From positions 1 to 49,717 of the forward strand of contig CALXDH010000018.1 of assembly GCA_944387015.1 (NCBI GenBank): a DNA stretch of 49,717 nucleotides, in the 5' to 3' direction. A model generated the notes under the pieces. The model had not been told where the DNA came from. It did not search any database and saw only the letters and a list, made by a program, of their open reading frames with translations. The stretch comes from an uncultured Oscillospiraceae bacterium (GTDB taxonomy: Bacteria; Bacillota; Clostridia; Oscillospirales; Oscillospiraceae). Positions 14,339 to 23,138 of this stretch are shown in pieces. Position 1 is the stretch's first letter, and each line of letters starts with the position of its first letter. The position numbers were made by a program, and so were the translations under genes.

Positions 14339-15487
14339 TTATCGTTCATTGACAGTGAAGCTCATCAGGTTGCCCGCACCGTCATAGCGCTCTTCACCCA
14401 GATAGTTGCCCGTCTCGTCATAGCGGTAAACAGTGTCCCAGTCCAAGGTACCGTCGCCGAAATAGCCGCTGTAGCGGATCTTGCGGCCTGCCGCATCGTA
14501 TTCGTTGACCTCGTAGAGGGACAGCGTGCCGTCCGGATCGTGATACTCCAGCCGCAACTGCTGTCCGGCATCGTTGTAGGTATAGGTCATATAGGCGGTC
14601 AGCGTACCGTCCGGACTGTAAGTGTCCTCGCGGATTACGTTTCCCTGTCCGTCATATTGGAAACGGGTATCGGAAATTTGCGTGCCGGAGGCATCAGCCC
14701 GCACCTCGCGGCTCTTATTTCCTTGGGCATCATACTCATAGCGGAAGAAATTGACTTCTCCGCCGGGGTAAGGACGTTCCTCCTCCACCAGCCGGCCACT
14801 GCCATCATAGGTAAAGTGGAGGGGAGCAATCTCCCCGGTGTCGGTAAAGGTGACATAGTCCACCAGAGGATCTCCATTTTCGTTGCAGCTCAACTCCAGA
14901 TATCCGATTTGGTTCCCTCCGCCGTCATAGGCGGTCACCGATGCGCTGCGGCCCTTACTGGTATAACTAAGAATATGGTACCATACCAGGTTCCCGTTCC
15001 CATCGTAATAGCTCTCTCGCCGCATGTTACCGGCGGAATCGATGAAGCTGCCGCTTTCCATCTCAGAGAGCTTGTCGGCGATGCTCTGATCGTTCCCGGT
15101 CTTTTCCAGGGCCTCCTGGATGATTTCCAAGGCCTTGTCGTAGTCACCGCGGCGGATGTACACGTCGGCAAGACCCAGCCAGCCGCCGGGCAGGGTCTCA
15201 TCCAGGGCGATGGCGGCCTCGTAGTCACTGAGGGCGGCAGAGAGGTTGTCTTCCGTGTCCCCGGACAATGCATAGGCGTCGCCGCGGCCAATCAGGCCCT
15301 CGGGCCGCTTGGCGTCGATCTCAATGGCCGCCGTGAAGGCGAGAATAGCCTCTTCATAGTTTCCCTCGGATAAGTACCGCACGCCCAGGTCGTACTGCTC
15401 CTGCCACGCCGCCGCGGCATTCTGCCCGCAGCCCGCAAGCCCCAGCACCAGGGCCAGGGTCAAAATCCAGCTTATAATTCGTCTCAT
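14339..15487 (-). CDS. TPR and YD-repeat lipoprotein (paralog A)
   Basis: 382 residues. A lipoprotein signal (SWILTLALVLGLAGC, lipid-modified Cys about 20) is followed by two or three TPR units (WQEQYDLGVRYLS..NYEEAILAFTAAIEID and ADVYIRRGDYDKALEI, residues 28-150) and then about 230 residues of YD/RHS-like beta repeats (YDGNGNLVWY, YDAQGNKSREV, YDGQGNVIRED, YNDAGQQLRL, YDAAGRKIRY, YDETGNYLGE). It is anchored on the outer face of the membrane. The ATG at 15487 follows GGAGAC. Its first about 150 residues are nearly identical to paralog C. It belongs to a minus-strand set that diverges from the type VII-like locus. Confidence 0.85.
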   Translation of the reverse strand: MRRIISWILTLALVLGLAGCGQNAAAAWQEQYDLGVRYLSEGNYEEAILAFTAAIEIDAKRPEGLIGRGDAYALSGDTEDNLSAALSDYEAAIALDETLPGGWLGLADVYIRRGDYDKALEIIQEALEKTGNDQSIADKLSEMESGSFIDSAGNMRRESYYDGNGNLVWYHILSYTSKGRSASVTAYDGGGNQIGYLELSCNENGDPLVDYVTFTDTGEIAPLHFTYDGSGRLVEEERPYPGGEVNFFRYEYDAQGNKSREVRADASGTQISDTRFQYDGQGNVIREDTYSPDGTLTAYMTYTYNDAGQQLRLEYHDPDGTLSLYEVNEYDAAGRKIRYSGYFGDGTLDWDTVYRYDETGNYLGEERYDGAGNLMSFTVNER

Positions 15488-15494
15488 TCTATGT

Positions 15495-15790
15495 CTCCTT
15501 TTTTGTGCCGGTGATCTCTCGATGATGAACGACCGGGTCAGGTTACCCTCGTTGTCATATTTGTCGCAGCCCAGGCAGTTCATCTGGTAATTGTAGTGGT
15601 AGACATATCGCCAATTTGGGTTCCCTCCGCCGCTCGGCGTTGCGTGCTGCCGCGCGGGAGTGGTCAAAGTACTGCCAGCCCGGGTGGACAAACTTGCCCT
15701 TGGAGTTGTGGAGGTACAGACCATGGAGCAGTCTGCCCTGGGAGGCCGGAAGTTCAGTGGGAGCACAGGGCTCCTGTTTTTCTTGCCTTC
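15495..15790 (-). pseudogene. Possible remnant of a further YD-repeat gene
   Basis: The stretch before paralog A has no complete gene, yet one frame reads WRYVYHYNYQ..CDKYDNEGNLTRSFI (about 15510-15615), a typical YD repeat, and another frame upstream reads LLHGLYLHNSKGKFVHPGWQYFDH. The pieces are in different frames and lack a start, so this looks like a decayed copy between two paralogs. Confidence 0.35.
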
Positions 15791-15795
15791 TGTAT

Positions 15796-16791
15796 TTAGG
15801 GTTCCAATACCTCCCACTCCAGCACGGCGGTGCCGGAGAGGCTGCCGTCAGAGTAATAGCTGGAGATGGCCACGGAGCAGCCCGCCTCATCAAAGGTATA
15901 GACAGCGTAGGACCAGTCTGCATAGCCCCCGTTTACCTGCATCTCATTGTAGAGAACATTTCCCTCTTGCAGCGCTTCCAGCCCGCCGGATCTGAGAATG
16001 AGCGGGTCCATATTCACCGAAAACTCAACGGAACCGATGTCGGTATCATAATCGTGCGTTCCCGGCAAGAAGTTCTCCTTCGACCAGGCTGCCTGCCACT
16101 CCGCCTCCGTGTCGTACCACTGACGGTTAGGAATTCGCCACCAGGAGCCGGAGTTCTCGTCATACTGAAATTCCATCCGCTCTGTACCGACTGCCCGACC
16201 CGTATTGTCATAGTTCACCGCATCCCGGCTCAGCAGGTAACCCGTCTCGTCATAGGAATAGCGGAGATCCCTCAGCAGATGCCCGTCGGAGTCGTAGGCC
16301 GCCTGGTGGGTGAGCAGCTTCAGCCGGGTATTATCCCGAAGCTCCTCCAGGTAGTCGCTCAGCCCCTCGTCGCCGGTGGCCTCCACACCCTGTTCCAAAA
16401 GGTCGATGGCGGCATCCAGATCGCCTAGGCTCACATACACGCCCGCCGCCTTTTCATAGGCTTCCACCAGTTGGTCGTCCATCTCAATAGCCGCAAGATA
16501 GTCCGCCAGAGCGTTCTGATAGAGAGTATTGGCATCCTCTTCTCCTGGCGATCCGCTCTCCTCCGCTTGACCCGCGTAGGCGTCGCCGCGGCCAATCAGG
16601 CCTTCGGTCCGCTTGGCATCGATCTCAATGGCTGCCGTAAAGGCGAGAATAGCCTCTTCATAGTTTCCCTCGGATAAGTACCGCACGCCCAGATCGTACT
16701 GCTCCTGCCACGCTGCCGCGGCATTCTGCCCGCAGCCAACAAGACCCAGCACCAGGGCCAGGGTCAAAATCCAGCTGAAAATTTGTCTCAT
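15796..16791 (-). CDS. TPR and YD-repeat lipoprotein (paralog B)
   Basis: 331 residues with the same lipoprotein leader (FSWILTLALVLGLVGC) and TPR module (WQEQYDLGVRYLS) as its neighbours, but with an inserted acidic segment (AGQAEESGSPGEEDA) and a different C-terminal half: only two clear YD-like units (YDSDGHLLRDL, YDETGYLLSRD) and then a unique domain with several Trp residues. The ATG at 16791 is preceded by an AGGAGA-type site. It lies 26 bases downstream of paralog C, so the genes are co-transcribed. Confidence 0.83.
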   Translation of the reverse strand: MRQIFSWILTLALVLGLVGCGQNAAAAWQEQYDLGVRYLSEGNYEEAILAFTAAIEIDAKRTEGLIGRGDAYAGQAEESGSPGEEDANTLYQNALADYLAAIEMDDQLVEAYEKAAGVYVSLGDLDAAIDLLEQGVEATGDEGLSDYLEELRDNTRLKLLTHQAAYDSDGHLLRDLRYSYDETGYLLSRDAVNYDNTGRAVGTERMEFQYDENSGSWWRIPNRQWYDTEAEWQAAWSKENFLPGTHDYDTDIGSVEFSVNMDPLILRSGGLEALQEGNVLYNEMQVNGGYADWSYAVYTFDEAGCSVAISSYYSDGSLSGTAVLEWEVLEP

Positions 16792-16817
16792 CTGTTTTCT
16801 CTCCTTTGCCGCCCGTG

Positions 16818-17897
16818 TCAGTTATAGACCCTAGAGCGGATCAGCGTTCCGTCGGCCTCATACGTCTCAACGCTTGTGGTGATTCCTGCCTCGTTGTAGG
16901 TATAGACGTCATACGCCTCGAATGTCCCCGTCTCATCGTAGTAGTCCGCTCTCACCAGGCGGCCCTCGCTGTCATACTGGTAGAGCTCATAACCCTGCAA
17001 GGCGCCGTCCCCGCTATACACCGTTTCTTTCGTCTGTACGCCGTCGGCATATTCATACTCGTAAACCAGACTGGGCTCCCCGTTGCCATGGTAGTTCTCC
17101 TGGCGGGTCACGTTTCCATCCCCATCGTAGGTGTTCACCTTGTAGTAATCCACTTCGCTGTCCAGCGCGCCGGAGACATGTATGGTCTGCCGCACCGCGT
17201 TCCCGGCGGCGTCATATTCATACTCCCGCGCCCCCAGGCGGCCGTCGTCTATATGGTAATTTCCCGCATCCACAAGCCTGTTTCCCGCCTCGTCGTAGAC
17301 ATAGTCCACATGGCCCGCCTGGTTCCCGGCGGCATCAAAGCCGGTGACCGAGGCGATGCGCCCCTGGCCGTCGTAGGTGTAGGTGAAATAGGACATTAAC
17401 GACCCATTCTCATCGTAGTGGCTCTCCCGGCGGATATTGCCGGCGGAGTCGGAGAAGCTGCCACTCTCCATCTCAGAGAGCTTGTCGGCGATGCTCTGGT
17501 CATTGCCTGTTTTCTCCAGGGCCTCCCGGAGAATTTCCATGGCCTTGTCGTAGTCGCCCTGGCGGATGTACACGTCGGCAAGACCCAGCCAGCCGCCGGG
17601 CAGGGTCTCGTCCAGGGCGATGGCCGCCTCGTAGTCACTGAGAGCGGCGGAGAGGTTGTCCTCCGTGTCCCCGGACAATGCATAGGCGTCGCCGCGGCCA
17701 ATCAGGCCTTCGGGCCGCTTGGCGTCGATCTCGATGGCCGCTGTGAAGGCGAGAATGGCCTCTTCGTAGTTGCCCTCGGATAAGTACCGCACGCCCAGGT
17801 CGTACTGCTCCTGCCACGCCGCCGCGGCATTCTGCCCGCAGCCCGCAAGGCCCAGCACCAGGACCAGGGTCAAAATCCAACTGAAAATTCGTCTCAT
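16818..17897 (-). CDS. TPR and YD-repeat lipoprotein (paralog C)
   Basis: 359 residues from the ATG at 17897, which has AGGAG upstream; the longer frame has no ribosome binding site. Lipoprotein leader (MRRIFSWILTLVLVLGLAGC), TPR module to about residue 150, then YD repeats (YDENGSLMSYF, YDGQGRIASV, YDEAGNRLVD, YDAAGNAVRQ, YDGDGNVTRQ, YDSEGRLVRA, YDETGTFEAY). The amino part is nearly identical at the DNA level to paralog A, which indicates recent duplication or gene conversion. First gene of the minus-strand lipoprotein operon. Confidence 0.85.
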   Translation of the reverse strand: MRRIFSWILTLVLVLGLAGCGQNAAAAWQEQYDLGVRYLSEGNYEEAILAFTAAIEIDAKRPEGLIGRGDAYALSGDTEDNLSAALSDYEAAIALDETLPGGWLGLADVYIRQGDYDKAMEILREALEKTGNDQSIADKLSEMESGSFSDSAGNIRRESHYDENGSLMSYFTYTYDGQGRIASVTGFDAAGNQAGHVDYVYDEAGNRLVDAGNYHIDDGRLGAREYEYDAAGNAVRQTIHVSGALDSEVDYYKVNTYDGDGNVTRQENYHGNGEPSLVYEYEYADGVQTKETVYSGDGALQGYELYQYDSEGRLVRADYYDETGTFEAYDVYTYNEAGITTSVETYEADGTLIRSRVYN

Positions 17898-18017
17898 GTT
17901 TTCTCTCTCCTTTGCACGCGCTTTCTCCTGCCGCTGCCGATCCCGTTGGGGGAGACAACCGTGATTGGCGGTTTGCCACATGGAGATTTGACTGCCTGCT
18001 TTTTCCAATTGTTAAAT

Positions 18018-18046
18018 ATTATAATGTATTATTTATCATTTCACAA
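18018..18046 (-). promoter_or_regulatory. Promoter of the YD-repeat lipoprotein operon
   Basis: On the minus strand TTGTGA (18046-18041) and a perfect TATAAT (18023-18018) are spaced by 17 bases. Confidence 0.7.
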
Positions 18047-18117
18047 TTGCATAATTGGAAATTCAAACCTTTTTTAGGCGCACAGTTGTCCTTGAATCTC
18101 ATTTCAATAAAAAAGAG

Positions 18118-18148
18118 AATATTATTTTACAAAATGTAAAATAATATT
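18118..18148. promoter_or_regulatory. Inverted repeat, candidate operator of the XRE regulator
   Basis: AATATTATTTTACA (18118-18131) is repeated in reverse complement at 18135-18148 with an AAA spacer and no mismatch. It overlaps the first bases of the -35 box of the rightward promoter. A second small palindrome, TTGCATTATGCAA (18147-18159), starts in the -35 box. Confidence 0.6.
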
Positions 18149-18175
18149 GCATTATGCAAGCGGGAGGTATATAAT
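18147..18175 (+). promoter_or_regulatory. Promoter of the type VII-like secretion operon
   Basis: TTGCAT (18147-18152) and a perfect TATAAT (18170-18175) with a 17-base spacer, 64 bases before the XRE start codon. Confidence 0.72.
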
Positions 18176-18238
18176 CGCCTTAAAGCTTTTCAAAAATCTG
18201 GTAATCCATCTGCGTATTGGTCCAACGGGAGGAAAAAC

Positions 18239-18592
18239 ATGGAACAGGGAACGTTGTTTTCCATAGACAGATCATCCTATACGAAGCGAATGGCCCAAAA
18301 TTTACCCGTGCTCCGTGCCAGCCTGGGGGTGAGTCAGGCGAACCTGGCTGAAATTATCGGGGTGACGCGCCAGACCCTTTCGGCGGCTGAGGCCGGTACC
18401 CGGGAACTGTCATGGGGGAATTTCATATCGCTTTTGTTTGTGTTTACCCAAAATGAGCAGACTTTGCCGCTCTTGCGCAGTCTTGGGATCTATACCGAAG
18501 AATTGGATTCCATGTTCCATATCACCAATTTGAAATCTTTGCGCGAACAATCTTCTTCCCCTAAAAAAGCAAGGGAGCGTGAAACCAAGTGA
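18239..18592 (+). CDS. XRE family helix-turn-helix regulator
   Basis: 117 residues. A Cro/C1-type HTH spans about 18-70 (LRASLGVSQANLAEIIGVTRQTLSAAEAGTRELSW). The C-terminal tail is polar with SSSPKKARERETK. The ATG at 18239 has GGGAGG upstream. Its stop overlaps the GTG of the ATPase gene (GTGA), so it heads the operon and is translationally coupled. The adjacent inverted repeat suggests that it represses or activates its own operon and perhaps the divergent lipoproteins. Confidence 0.87.
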   Translation: MEQGTLFSIDRSSYTKRMAQNLPVLRASLGVSQANLAEIIGVTRQTLSAAEAGTRELSWGNFISLLFVFTQNEQTLPLLRSLGIYTEELDSMFHITNLKSLREQSSSPKKARERETK

Positions 18593-21500
18593 GTGTTATT
18601 TTCAGAATTTACCAAAATTCAGATTTAACGGAGCGAGAACTGAATGAAAGCGACAGCTTCACGCTAGGAAGCGGGAAAAAAGATACGGTCTGCCTGGAAA
18701 ATGCGGGCCTTGGGAAAAAGCAGATTTCCTTTACCAAGACAGAAAACGGTTGGCAGTGGAAATCCGCTCAGCCTGCGTATCTTCACGGAAAACCGGTTGC
18801 ATCCGGCGTGCTGAAGTCAGGCGAGATCCTTCTCATAGATCAGGCGCAGCGGCTGGCGGTCACAATGATCGAACGGACTCCCGATGATACACAGATCATT
18901 GATTTATCCGGCCAAAGCCGGGTGAGTATCGGCCGGAGCAGCGAATGTGACATTGTAGTCGCAAGCCACCAGATTTCCGGGAAACACCTGGAGCTTTGCC
19001 GCAGCGCAGAAGGCTGGATCGCGCAGGATCTGGGCAGTTCCAACGGTACATACTGCAACGGCAAGCTGATTCGCGAGAAAACATTGCAGCCCGGGGATTT
19101 CTTGGACATCGGCCCATGTCGGTTGATCCTGACGGGGGATCATCTTTCCGTGGATTATAAGGGCGCGGTAAAGAGCAATTTTTCCTGCGGGCAGGTGGAG
19201 CGGACCGCAGAGAAACCGGAGGATCCGTATCCGTGCCAGTTTCATCGCTCTCCCCGGCTGTTGGAGGATGTCCCTTCGGAAACCATAGAATTTCAGGATG
19301 CGCCCAGCATCGGAGGAAAGCCGGAGGTCCACTGGGCAGGCATCATCATTCAGCCGCTTGCCATGATCGGAATTACCGCGGCTGTGTCGTTTTTTATGGG
19401 CGGCCCCCTGACTATGCTGTATTTCAGCGCGCCCATGACTTTGGTAAGTCTGGTCATGTCGGTCATGAACTATCGCAGGCAGATCAAAAATTACCGGCAC
19501 ATGGAGCAGCTGCGGCTGCAGAAATATGATGAGTACCTGGATGAACAGGAGGAAAAAATCCGGCAGCTGCAGCAGGAGCAGCGGCGGATTTTGATGACCA
19601 CGCACCCCGCGACCGCAGATTGTCTCCCTATTGCAGCAGAGCCTGCCCGCCGTTTGTGGGAGCGGCGCCGCAGAGATCAGGATTTCATGGAGCTTCGGGT
19701 CGGCGAGGGTTCACTGGATTCCTGTGTGGTATTTCAGGTTCCGCGCCATGGGCTTTCCCTGGTAGAAGACGATCAGGCGGGACGGGCCGGAGAACTGGCC
19801 CAAAAGTATGAAAAAGTTTCACGGTGCCCCATCACCTGTCCCTTGGGACGGTTCCCCACCTGCGGTGTGATTGGCGATCGCTCCTCCGCTCTGGCGGTGA
19901 CCCGCAATATGCTGGTACAAGCTGCAACGCACCACAGCTATGAAGATCTGCGCATGGTGCTTCTTTGTAAAGACGATGAATTGGCCCAGTGGTCGTTTGT
20001 CAAATGGCTTCCGCATATTTACGATGATACGCGCAGCCAGCGGTATATTGCCGATTCTGCCGAATCTGCCCGCCGGGTGCTGTCCAGCGTGATGGAAATT
20101 GTCTCCGCCCGCAGTATCGGTGAATCCCGCGACCGTGAGACGCTGCCCGATGGCCCGCATTACCTGTTTGTATGTGCCGACAAAGACCTGATCGAACGGC
20201 ATCCCATCAGCCAGTACTTGACCGCCAACGACCCGTCCTTGGGCGTCAGTGCGATCTTCCTGTACGACGAACTGGATCATCTGCCCAAGGAGTGCATGAC
20301 CATTCTGGAAATGCAGGGACACAAGGGGTGCATATACCAGCGGGAGAACGCCAATGTGCGCATACTGTTTGCCGTGGACCCGGTGCGGGAGGAGCTGTAC
20401 GACAGCTTTGCCCGGGCGCTTGCCCCTATCCGCATTGAGTTGACGGGCGGAAAGGGAACTCTGCCGTCCACGCTGTCCTTTATGCAGGGGTATCGGATGC
20501 GGCGTCCCGAAGAACTAAACCTGGCGGCAAAATGGGAGCAGGCCCGGCCTGAAAAGTCTATGGCGGTTCCCATCGGTGTACAGGCGGGAAATGAACCGTT
20601 CTATTTTGACATCCACGAAAAGAAGAGCGGTCCCCACGGCCTGGTGGCAGGCATGACGGGTTCCGGTAAGTCAGAGATGGTTCAGTCGTGGATTTTGTCC
20701 ATGGCGCTGGCGTTTCCTCCTGAGGCAGTATCCTTTGTTCTGATCGATTTCAAGGGAACGGGCCTTATTCTTCCTTTCCGGAATCTACCGCACCTTGCCG
20801 GTACGATTTCCGATCTGGACACCACCATCACGCGGAATCTGATCGCATTGGAAAATGAACTGACCCGCCGCAAAGCGCTGCTGGACGAAGCGGGCGTCAG
20901 CAATATCACCGGATACTTGAAGCTGTACCGGGAGGGCAAGGTCACGACGCCGCTTTCCTATCTGTTTTTGATCATCGACGAGTTTGCGGAATTTAAAGTC
21001 CAATTCCCGGACTTTATGCAGGTGATCAACCGCGTGTTTGCCATTGGCCGTACGCTGGGCGTTCATATCATTCTGCTGACGCAAAAGCCTGGCAGTGTGG
21101 TGGATGACAAGATGAGTGCCAACACGCGTTTTCGCTGGTGCCTGAAAGTTGCCAGCTCAGCAGACAGCAACGAAATGCTGCATCATACAGACGCTGCGCG
21201 GATCACCAACCCCGGCCGAGCCTATGTGCAGGTGGGCGAGGATGAGATCTATACGGAAATCCAGTCCTACTGGAGCGGCGCGCCATATAACCCGAACCGC
21301 GAACTGTCTCATAGCCGGCAAGAAAAATTGTCGGTAGTGGATCTGTATGGCTTCCGTAAGAGCTACGAACCTGAAAAGACGACTGGTTTCCGGGCGGAGA
21401 AAAATGAAATCGACGCCATTGTGGAATATCTGGATGCCTATACCAGGAAGAACGAGATATCCAGGGCGAGGAACATTTGGACGTCCAAGCTGCCGGGGCG

Positions 21501-23082
21501 GATCGAGCTTCCTGAGCTGTTGCATATTGCCTTCGACGGTGAGCACTGGGGCGACAATGCGGGCTTGGCACCTGTTGTGGGTATGCTGGATAATCCAAGA
21601 ACACAGTCTCAGTACCCCATGCATCTGGATCTGTTGGAAAACGGCCATACGGTGATCTACGGCGCTCCCGGCAGCGGCAAGACCACGTTTCTGCAGACCC
21701 TGATTTTGTCTGCGGCTCTGTCTTACTCCCCGCAGGTAGTTTCCATGTATCTGTTGGACTTCGGGGGCGGCAGTTTGAACCTCTTCCGGAATCTGCCGCA
21801 TGTGGGAGCGGTAGCCCGGGACAATGAAGAAGAGCGGGTCATGAAGATTTGCCGGCTCATCTCCGATGAACTGGGAGCAAGGAAAGATCGATTCTCCGAA
21901 TTGGGCATTGTGAGTATGGATGCCTATCGGGAAGCGACTGGCATCCAACTGCCGTATCTGATGCTGATTGTAGATAATTTCGGCCCTGTATTGAATTTGT
22001 ATCCGGATCTGGACGAATTCTTCCAGATCCTCACCCGTGAGGGCAGCGGGTACGGTATCTATCTGGTGGCTACTGCCAACAGTGAAAACGCAGTTTCTTT
22101 CCGAATCTCTCAGAATATCACAGGCGGAGTGGCTCTCCGGATGCAGGACCGGAGCGACTACAATTCCATTGTCGGACGTACGGATGGGCTGGAGCCGGAG
22201 AATCTGCCGGGCCGCGGCCTGTGCCGGGGGAAGCCGCCGCTGGAGTTTCAGACGGCACTTCCTGTGCCCGGTGAGAGCGAGAACCAGCGGGTCGCACAGG
22301 TCCGCCAGCTTGCAGAGTTGATGGATCGAAAGTGGGATGGGCCTCGCCCCAAAAAGGTCCCCGTATTGCCCAGACGGGTACTTGCACAGGATTGGACCAC
22401 AGAAGGCCTGCTGGCAGGTCTGGACCGCGAGACGGTTGAGCCTGTTTCCTACGATTTGGAAGCGAGACAGTTTTTGATGATTTCCAGCCACGGTTCGGCC
22501 CAGGGACGGCAGCTGCTTCAGGCTTTGACGGATCAGTTGCTGGACCGCTTTTCCAACGACTCTTTGGCACTGTACGACCCCGGCAGCATCCTCTCCCCAT
22601 ACAAAACCCGCTGCAGCGAGTATATGACGGCTGCAGACCGCTTTGACAGTTATATCGCGGACTTGATGCCTGTTTTGCAAAAGCGAAAGGAGCAGGCGGA
22701 AACCCCGGAGGGGATCCAATGGCTGGCGGAGCAGCCGGAGATTATCATTGTGATCGGTGACCACAAGCGCTGCTTTGATTTGGCCAGCAACGAGACCATG
22801 CGCCGTCTTTCCAGTATCATCAGCTTGGGGAAAGGACTGAAAGTGTGCTTGGTGATCCTCAGTGTTTCCGGTGAGCGGGAAGAACTCCGAGGAGATATGT
22901 TTACCATCAACCTGAATAACAAGGCCGATGTTTTGATGGTAGACGGCAGCTTCCGCTCTCACGGCTTGTTTGATAGTCAGTTGGATTATTCACAAAGCGG
23001 GGAGGATCTGCCGGAAGGGGATGCCTGGCTGCTGATGGATGGACAGGCGCGACGGATCAAAGCCGTGGAGATCGGGCAATGA
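18589..23082 (+). CDS. essC: EssC-like FtsK/SpoIIIE ATPase of a type VII secretion system, with FHA domains
   Basis: 1497 residues, the motor of WXG100 secretion. Order: a degenerate FHA-like domain (about 1-95), a canonical FHA domain (about 105-182) with GRSSECDI (115-122), the S..H at 131-133 and SSNGTYCNG (150-158), two membrane helices (about 250-292), a coiled coil (300-335), then three FtsK-type domains. Walker A motifs: GMTGSGKS (688-695) and GAPGSGKT (1025-1032); the third domain (SHGSAQGRQ, about 1298) is degenerate. FHA domains bind phosphothreonine, and an active kinase and phosphatase are encoded in the same operon. The GTG start overlaps the XRE stop. Length matches EssC (about 1480). 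Confidence 0.92.
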   Translation: MSVIFRIYQNSDLTERELNESDSFTLGSGKKDTVCLENAGLGKKQISFTKTENGWQWKSAQPAYLHGKPVASGVLKSGEILLIDQAQRLAVTMIERTPDDTQIIDLSGQSRVSIGRSSECDIVVASHQISGKHLELCRSAEGWIAQDLGSSNGTYCNGKLIREKTLQPGDFLDIGPCRLILTGDHLSVDYKGAVKSNFSCGQVERTAEKPEDPYPCQFHRSPRLLEDVPSETIEFQDAPSIGGKPEVHWAGIIIQPLAMIGITAAVSFFMGGPLTMLYFSAPMTLVSLVMSVMNYRRQIKNYRHMEQLRLQKYDEYLDEQEEKIRQLQQEQRRILMTTHPATADCLPIAAEPARRLWERRRRDQDFMELRVGEGSLDSCVVFQVPRHGLSLVEDDQAGRAGELAQKYEKVSRCPITCPLGRFPTCGVIGDRSSALAVTRNMLVQAATHHSYEDLRMVLLCKDDELAQWSFVKWLPHIYDDTRSQRYIADSAESARRVLSSVMEIVSARSIGESRDRETLPDGPHYLFVCADKDLIERHPISQYLTANDPSLGVSAIFLYDELDHLPKECMTILEMQGHKGCIYQRENANVRILFAVDPVREELYDSFARALAPIRIELTGGKGTLPSTLSFMQGYRMRRPEELNLAAKWEQARPEKSMAVPIGVQAGNEPFYFDIHEKKSGPHGLVAGMTGSGKSEMVQSWILSMALAFPPEAVSFVLIDFKGTGLILPFRNLPHLAGTISDLDTTITRNLIALENELTRRKALLDEAGVSNITGYLKLYREGKVTTPLSYLFLIIDEFAEFKVQFPDFMQVINRVFAIGRTLGVHIILLTQKPGSVVDDKMSANTRFRWCLKVASSADSNEMLHHTDAARITNPGRAYVQVGEDEIYTEIQSYWSGAPYNPNRELSHSRQEKLSVVDLYGFRKSYEPEKTTGFRAEKNEIDAIVEYLDAYTRKNEISRARNIWTSKLPGRIELPELLHIAFDGEHWGDNAGLAPVVGMLDNPRTQSQYPMHLDLLENGHTVIYGAPGSGKTTFLQTLILSAALSYSPQVVSMYLLDFGGGSLNLFRNLPHVGAVARDNEEERVMKICRLISDELGARKDRFSELGIVSMDAYREATGIQLPYLMLIVDNFGPVLNLYPDLDEFFQILTREGSGYGIYLVATANSENAVSFRISQNITGGVALRMQDRSDYNSIVGRTDGLEPENLPGRGLCRGKPPLEFQTALPVPGESENQRVAQVRQLAELMDRKWDGPRPKKVPVLPRRVLAQDWTTEGLLAGLDRETVEPVSYDLEARQFLMISSHGSAQGRQLLQALTDQLLDRFSNDSLALYDPGSILSPYKTRCSEYMTAADRFDSYIADLMPVLQKRKEQAETPEGIQWLAEQPEIIIVIGDHKRCFDLASNETMRRLSSIISLGKGLKVCLVILSVSGEREELRGDMFTINLNNKADVLMVDGSFRSHGLFDSQLDYSQSGEDLPEGDAWLLMDGQARRIKAVEIGQ

Positions 23083-23138
23083 TGTATGGAACAAAAGAAT
23101 AGGCCAATAAAATCGGCTTCACAGGAGGTGTGCATCGG

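Larger units (their letters stand above)
17898..18238. other. 341-bp AT-rich divergent control region
   Basis: No gene. Contains two strong divergent promoters and inverted repeats (listed separately). It is much more AT-rich than the flanking genes. Confidence 0.7.

Noticed and set aside
21157-22962. A 601-codon open frame on the minus strand inside the EssC-like gene
   Set aside because: Shadow frame; the plus strand has three FtsK-type domains with Walker motifs.
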